From contig JBAYAO010000071.1 of NCBI GenBank assembly GCA_041669745.1, positions 1 through 7,013 of the forward strand: a stretch of 7,013 bases of DNA, read 5' to 3'. Source of the stretch: JBAZDV01 sp041669745 (lineage in GTDB: Archaea; Thermoplasmatota; Thermoplasmata; Methanomassiliicoccales; Methanomethylophilaceae). A program made the position numbers and the translations under genes. The notes under the pieces were generated by a model. It ran no database searches and was not told where the DNA came from. It saw only the letters and a program-made list of their open reading frames with translations. This document shows positions 4,957 through 7,013 of the stretch, piece by piece (position 1 is the first letter of the stretch; the number at the start of each line of letters is the position of its first letter).

Positions 4957-6008
4957 TTCAATCCATCCATCCATTGGCGGGTCTCTCCGATCACGATGTG
5001 ATCGCTTTTTGAAAGTTCATTGATATTTGCGGAGCCTGTGAGCAGCATCGCCGCTCTCAGTTCTTCCTTTATGAGTGTGAGCACTCCCTTCACTGCGTCC
5101 GCGGATTCCATGGCCTCCTTCAGGATCACGTTGGCACCGCCGGCGCATACAGCGCCCATCGAGATCGATCTCGCGACGTCCAGACCGGTGTTAATCCCGC
5201 CGGACGCTATCATCGGAATATCCGCATCGGCGCATAACAGGGAAACGGGAGCCGGTATCCCCCAATCGAAGTAGGTATACCCCATCTCTGTTTTGATCTC
5301 GTTCTTCGAGGCCTCTGCTCTGTACATCTCTACCGCGGAAAAACTGGTACCGCCCATTCCGGCGACATCGATAGCTCTGATGCCTGTTCCGCCGAGTCTC
5401 TTCGACGTTCTTCTGGAAATTCCTGCGCCCGTCTCCTTGACGATCATTGGATATTCGCGGGCAAGGTCCCTTATCGCATCGTAACAGCCTTTGGCATTGG
5501 TATCCCCCTCAGGTTGTATGACCTCCTGCAGGAAGTTCAGATGAACCGCGATAAAATCCGCATCGATCAGATCCTTCGCCCTTCCGACGTCTTCCGATGT
5601 GAATTTCTTCTTCTTACTCTGGTCTATCAACTGCGGTGCACCGACGTTCCCTATCACCAGTGGAAGATCGTAGTCTCTGATGACAGTATAGCTCTCCTCA
5701 TCCGCCTTCTCAATGGTTGCCCGTTCCGAGCCTATCCCCATCCCTATGCCCATTTCTGAACATGCCTTGGCGATGTTGGCATTGATCTTCTTTGCGCCTT
5801 CAAAACCTCCCGTGATGGCGGTCACGATGAAAGGAAAATCAAGTTTTTTTCCAAGAACGTACGCGCTCGTATCGATATCGCAGAGGTTGACCTCCGGAAG
5901 TGCATCATGGATCAGCTTCACGTCGTTCCAATAGTTGTATCCAGGAGTGATCGCTTGGTTGAGGCATATATCGATATGTTCTGCTTTTCTGTCCTTTATC
6001 TTCGTCAT
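4953..6008 (-). CDS. fni: Isopentenyl-diphosphate delta-isomerase, type 2 (FMN-dependent)
   Basis: A 351-residue TIM-barrel flavoprotein that interconverts IPP and DMAPP using reduced FMN. Seen: RKAEHIDICLN near the N-terminus (7-17), TAITGG (63-68), GIGSERA (91-97), NVGAPQL (121-127), the catalytic strand HLNFLQE (156-162, with H156, N158, Q161, E162), KETGAGIS for phosphate/flavin contacts, DVAGMGGTSF, and ASGGI near the C-terminus. These identify the type 2 enzyme typical of archaea, unrelated in fold to the type 1 Nudix-like isomerase. Start: ATG 6008 lies one base after the kinase stop and aligns with the family N-terminus; a GTG at 6017 would add three residues and overlap the kinase gene by 8 bases. 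Middle gene of the isoprenoid operon; its product supplies the DMAPP primer for the next enzyme. Confidence 0.96.
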   Translation of the reverse strand: MTKIKDRKAEHIDICLNQAITPGYNYWNDVKLIHDALPEVNLCDIDTSAYVLGKKLDFPFIVTAITGGFEGAKKINANIAKACSEMGIGMGIGSERATIEKADEESYTVIRDYDLPLVIGNVGAPQLIDQSKKKKFTSEDVGRAKDLIDADFIAVHLNFLQEVIQPEGDTNAKGCYDAIRDLAREYPMIVKETGAGISRRTSKRLGGTGIRAIDVAGMGGTSFSAVEMYRAEASKNEIKTEMGYTYFDWGIPAPVSLLCADADIPMIASGGINTGLDVARSISMGAVCAGGANVILKEAMESADAVKGVLTLIKEELRAAMLLTGSANINELSKSDHIVIGETRQWMDGLK

Positions 6009-6009
6009 A

Positions 6010-6783
6010 TTACTCACTCTCGGCCCTTGTGCACACTATCTCTTCGCCTCTCAACAAGGAGAGAAGCCTTCCTTCCGCGGTCCCGTTCATGAGGATGCAG
6101 TCCCTGTCGTCGGAACACATCCTAAGCATGGTCTGCATCTTGGAGTAGACGCCACCCGTAACGTCCGCTACCGATGTTTCGGATCTTATCCTGCTGATTA
6201 TACTTTCATCGACGACTTCATAGAGCGATGCATCCGGACATTTTTTCGGATCCCTGTCATAAAAGCCGTCTATGTCCGAAACGAATATAACCCTTCTTGG
6301 TTTGAATATCTTTGCCAGCAATTCCATTATCTGGTCCCCGGAGCATATCGCGAAACCGAGTTTCCTGTCGAGGACCACATCGCCGAACATTACGGGCATG
6401 ACGCCCTTGTCGACGAAGCCTCTCAGGACCTCTTCGTTGTTGATCCTCAGTTTTCGGTCATCCATCATGAAACATGAGCCTGGAGGAATAGAAACGGCAG
6501 GGATTCCAGCGTCAATGAGTTCTTTGATGACCATGCTGTTCAATTCCCTGACATCGAAGCAGACCTGTGCCAATGCGGGTATTTGAGATTCATCCTCGAA
6601 TCCATCGTTGAGACGATTCTCCTTCGCCAGTATATGGCCGAACGATCCTGCGCCGTGAACGATGATGACATCTTCGCCTGACTCTTTGATCTCGTGACAC
6701 AATCTGGCGACAACGGCCCTGTTGAAAGTTCGGTACTGGGATTTGTCAGTGATCACACTTCCGCCCAGTTTGATCAGTATCAT
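6010..6783 (-). CDS. ipk: Isopentenyl phosphate kinase
   Basis: A 257-residue amino-acid kinase-fold enzyme that phosphorylates isopentenyl phosphate to IPP with ATP. Seen: KLGGSVITDK (5-14) phosphate loop, GAGSFGH (44-50) with H50 as the substrate-phosphate-binding histidine that marks IPK within the fold, GDVV and the SGD element in the middle, SDIDGFYDRDPKK for nucleotide binding, and DVTGGVYSKM (207-216) with K215. The His in GAGSFGH distinguishes it from glutamate or uridylate kinases. Presence of IPK implies the archaeal mevalonate route in which decarboxylation precedes the last phosphorylation; the upstream enzymes are not in this window. It is the first gene of the operon ipk-fni-GGPP synthase, with a clear TATA box about 26 bp before its ATG and no Shine-Dalgarno. 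Confidence 0.96.
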   Translation of the reverse strand: MILIKLGGSVITDKSQYRTFNRAVVARLCHEIKESGEDVIIVHGAGSFGHILAKENRLNDGFEDESQIPALAQVCFDVRELNSMVIKELIDAGIPAVSIPPGSCFMMDDRKLRINNEEVLRGFVDKGVMPVMFGDVVLDRKLGFAICSGDQIMELLAKIFKPRRVIFVSDIDGFYDRDPKKCPDASLYEVVDESIISRIRSETSVADVTGGVYSKMQTMLRMCSDDRDCILMNGTAEGRLLSLLRGEEIVCTRAESE

Positions 6784-6805
6784 CGGTGATTGATTAATCT
6801 GCCTT

Positions 6806-6813
6806 ATTATAAA
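6806..6813 (-). promoter_or_regulatory. TATA box of the isoprenoid operon
   Basis: TTTATAAT on the minus strand is the best TATA match in the window. Its centre is about 26 bp before the ATG of the kinase gene, so the transcript should begin at or within a base or two of that codon. Upstream (6849-6880) three short palindromes lie side by side and could hold regulators. Confidence 0.65.
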
Positions 6814-6848
6814 CTATCGGCGCTCTGGAATCGCAGTCGGAGAGAACG

Positions 6849-6880
6849 GTCCGGACTTCGAACGTACACGTTCTGTACAG
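6849..6880. repeat. Cluster of three short palindromes between 5S rRNA and the isoprenoid promoter
   Basis: Seen: GTCCGGAC (6849-6856), GAACGT-AC-ACGTTC (6860-6873) and CTGTACAG (6873-6880), each perfectly self-complementary and nearly contiguous. They lie 36-74 bp upstream of the TATA box of the isoprenoid operon and 17-48 bases past the 5S 3' end. They could be operator sites for the operon or structured trailer of the 5S precursor. Neither role is shown. Confidence 0.45.
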
Positions 6881-6888
6881 ATGATGAG

Positions 6889-6892
6889 AAAA
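6889..6892 (-). terminator. Possible weak T-run terminator after 5S rRNA
   Basis: A four-T run in a pyrimidine-rich stretch (minus strand CTTTTCTC) begins about 5 bases after the inferred 5S 3' end. It is short, so termination may be incomplete. Confidence 0.3.
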
Positions 6893-6896
6893 GTGG

Positions 6897-7013
6897 TTGA
6901 CAGCGTTTATGTGTTCCCGTATACTTGCGTAATACAGTACAGACATAGACGCAGGCGGACTTTACTGCCGGGTTCGAAATGGGACCGGGTGTTTCCCCGC
7001 CGCTATGGCCGTC
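6897..7013 (-). rRNA. rrf: 5S ribosomal RNA (5' end at or just beyond the window edge)
   Basis: The minus strand from the right edge begins GACGGCCATAGCGGCGGGGA and contains ACACCCGG, CCCATTTCGAACCCGG and GTAAAGTCCGCC, the strongly conserved core of archaeal 5S rRNA (loops B and C). The terminal GACGGC at the edge pairs with GCTGTC at 6904-6899 to make helix I, which fixes the 3' end near 6897; perhaps two or three 5' bases are missing. The arm before the 3' strand folds as TAC-GCAA-GTA, a GNRA-like tetraloop in an unusually A/U-rich stem. No 23S or 16S sequence lies on its 3' side; instead the isoprenoid operon follows on the same strand, so the gene may be unlinked, as in other Thermoplasmata. 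What lies upstream is not visible. Confidence 0.93.

Noticed and set aside
4466..5023. A 185-codon open frame on the plus strand opposite GGPP synthase
   Set aside because: It is antisense to the aspartate-rich motifs of a clear prenyltransferase and resembles no family; it is a shadow frame.
5935..6477. A 180-codon plus-strand frame opposite ipk and the start of fni
   Set aside because: It is antisense to conserved isopentenyl phosphate kinase sequence, without promoter, ribosome binding site or recognisable motif.

Overview
This window looks like chromosomal DNA of a methanogen-related archaeon in the Thermoplasmata, most plausibly Methanomassiliicoccales. That placement is inferred from gene content and style, not from a database search. 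Evidence for an archaeon is direct: a RadB recombinase paralogue, a stand-alone Bud32 kinase of the KEOPS complex, isopentenyl phosphate kinase plus type 2 IPP isomerase plus GGPP synthase for ether-lipid precursors, a 5S rRNA gene not adjacent to any other visible rRNA gene, TATA-like boxes about 26 bp upstream of start codons, and few Shine-Dalgarno sites. Base composition is moderate and even throughout. I see no insertion sequence, integrase, CRISPR array or other mobile DNA.

Layout from left to right. Positions 1-703 (minus) hold a YczE-type integral membrane protein that runs off the left edge. Positions 704-839 are an intergenic stretch with a 10-bp inverted repeat and paired direct repeats around the likely TATA box. 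A tRNA-Pro(UGG) gene with encoded CCA lies at 840-915 (minus). Bud32 (1540-2160) and the XTP/dITP pyrophosphatase (986-1543) form a minus-strand pair with a 4-base stop/start overlap. Divergent from Bud32 is a plus-strand pair: an AIM24-family protein (2251-2931) and a small two-helix membrane protein (2942-3259), ending at a T-run terminator. RadB follows on the plus strand (3311-3970) and collides tail to tail, with a 4-base overlap, with the isoprenoid operon coming from the right. That operon reads minus: isopentenyl phosphate kinase (6783 to 6010), type 2 IPP isomerase (to 4953), GGPP synthase (to 3967). A 5S rRNA gene (minus) enters from the right edge and ends near 6897.

How the genes work together. 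The three-gene operon converts isopentenyl phosphate to IPP, IPP to DMAPP, and both to C20 geranylgeranyl diphosphate, which is the committed chain for archaeal membrane lipids. Isopentenyl phosphate kinase implies an alternative archaeal mevalonate route in which decarboxylation precedes the last phosphorylation. Bud32 (tRNA t6A modification) with RdgB (nucleotide-pool cleaning), tRNA-Pro and 5S rRNA are housekeeping functions. RadB belongs to homologous recombination.

The window is mostly core genome. I do not see a clear undescribed system. The parts least explained are the AIM24/small membrane protein pair, the YczE-like protein with its repeat-rich promoter, a cluster of short palindromes between 5S and the isoprenoid promoter, and the amber (TAG) stop of RadB in a lineage that may decode UAG as pyrrolysine.
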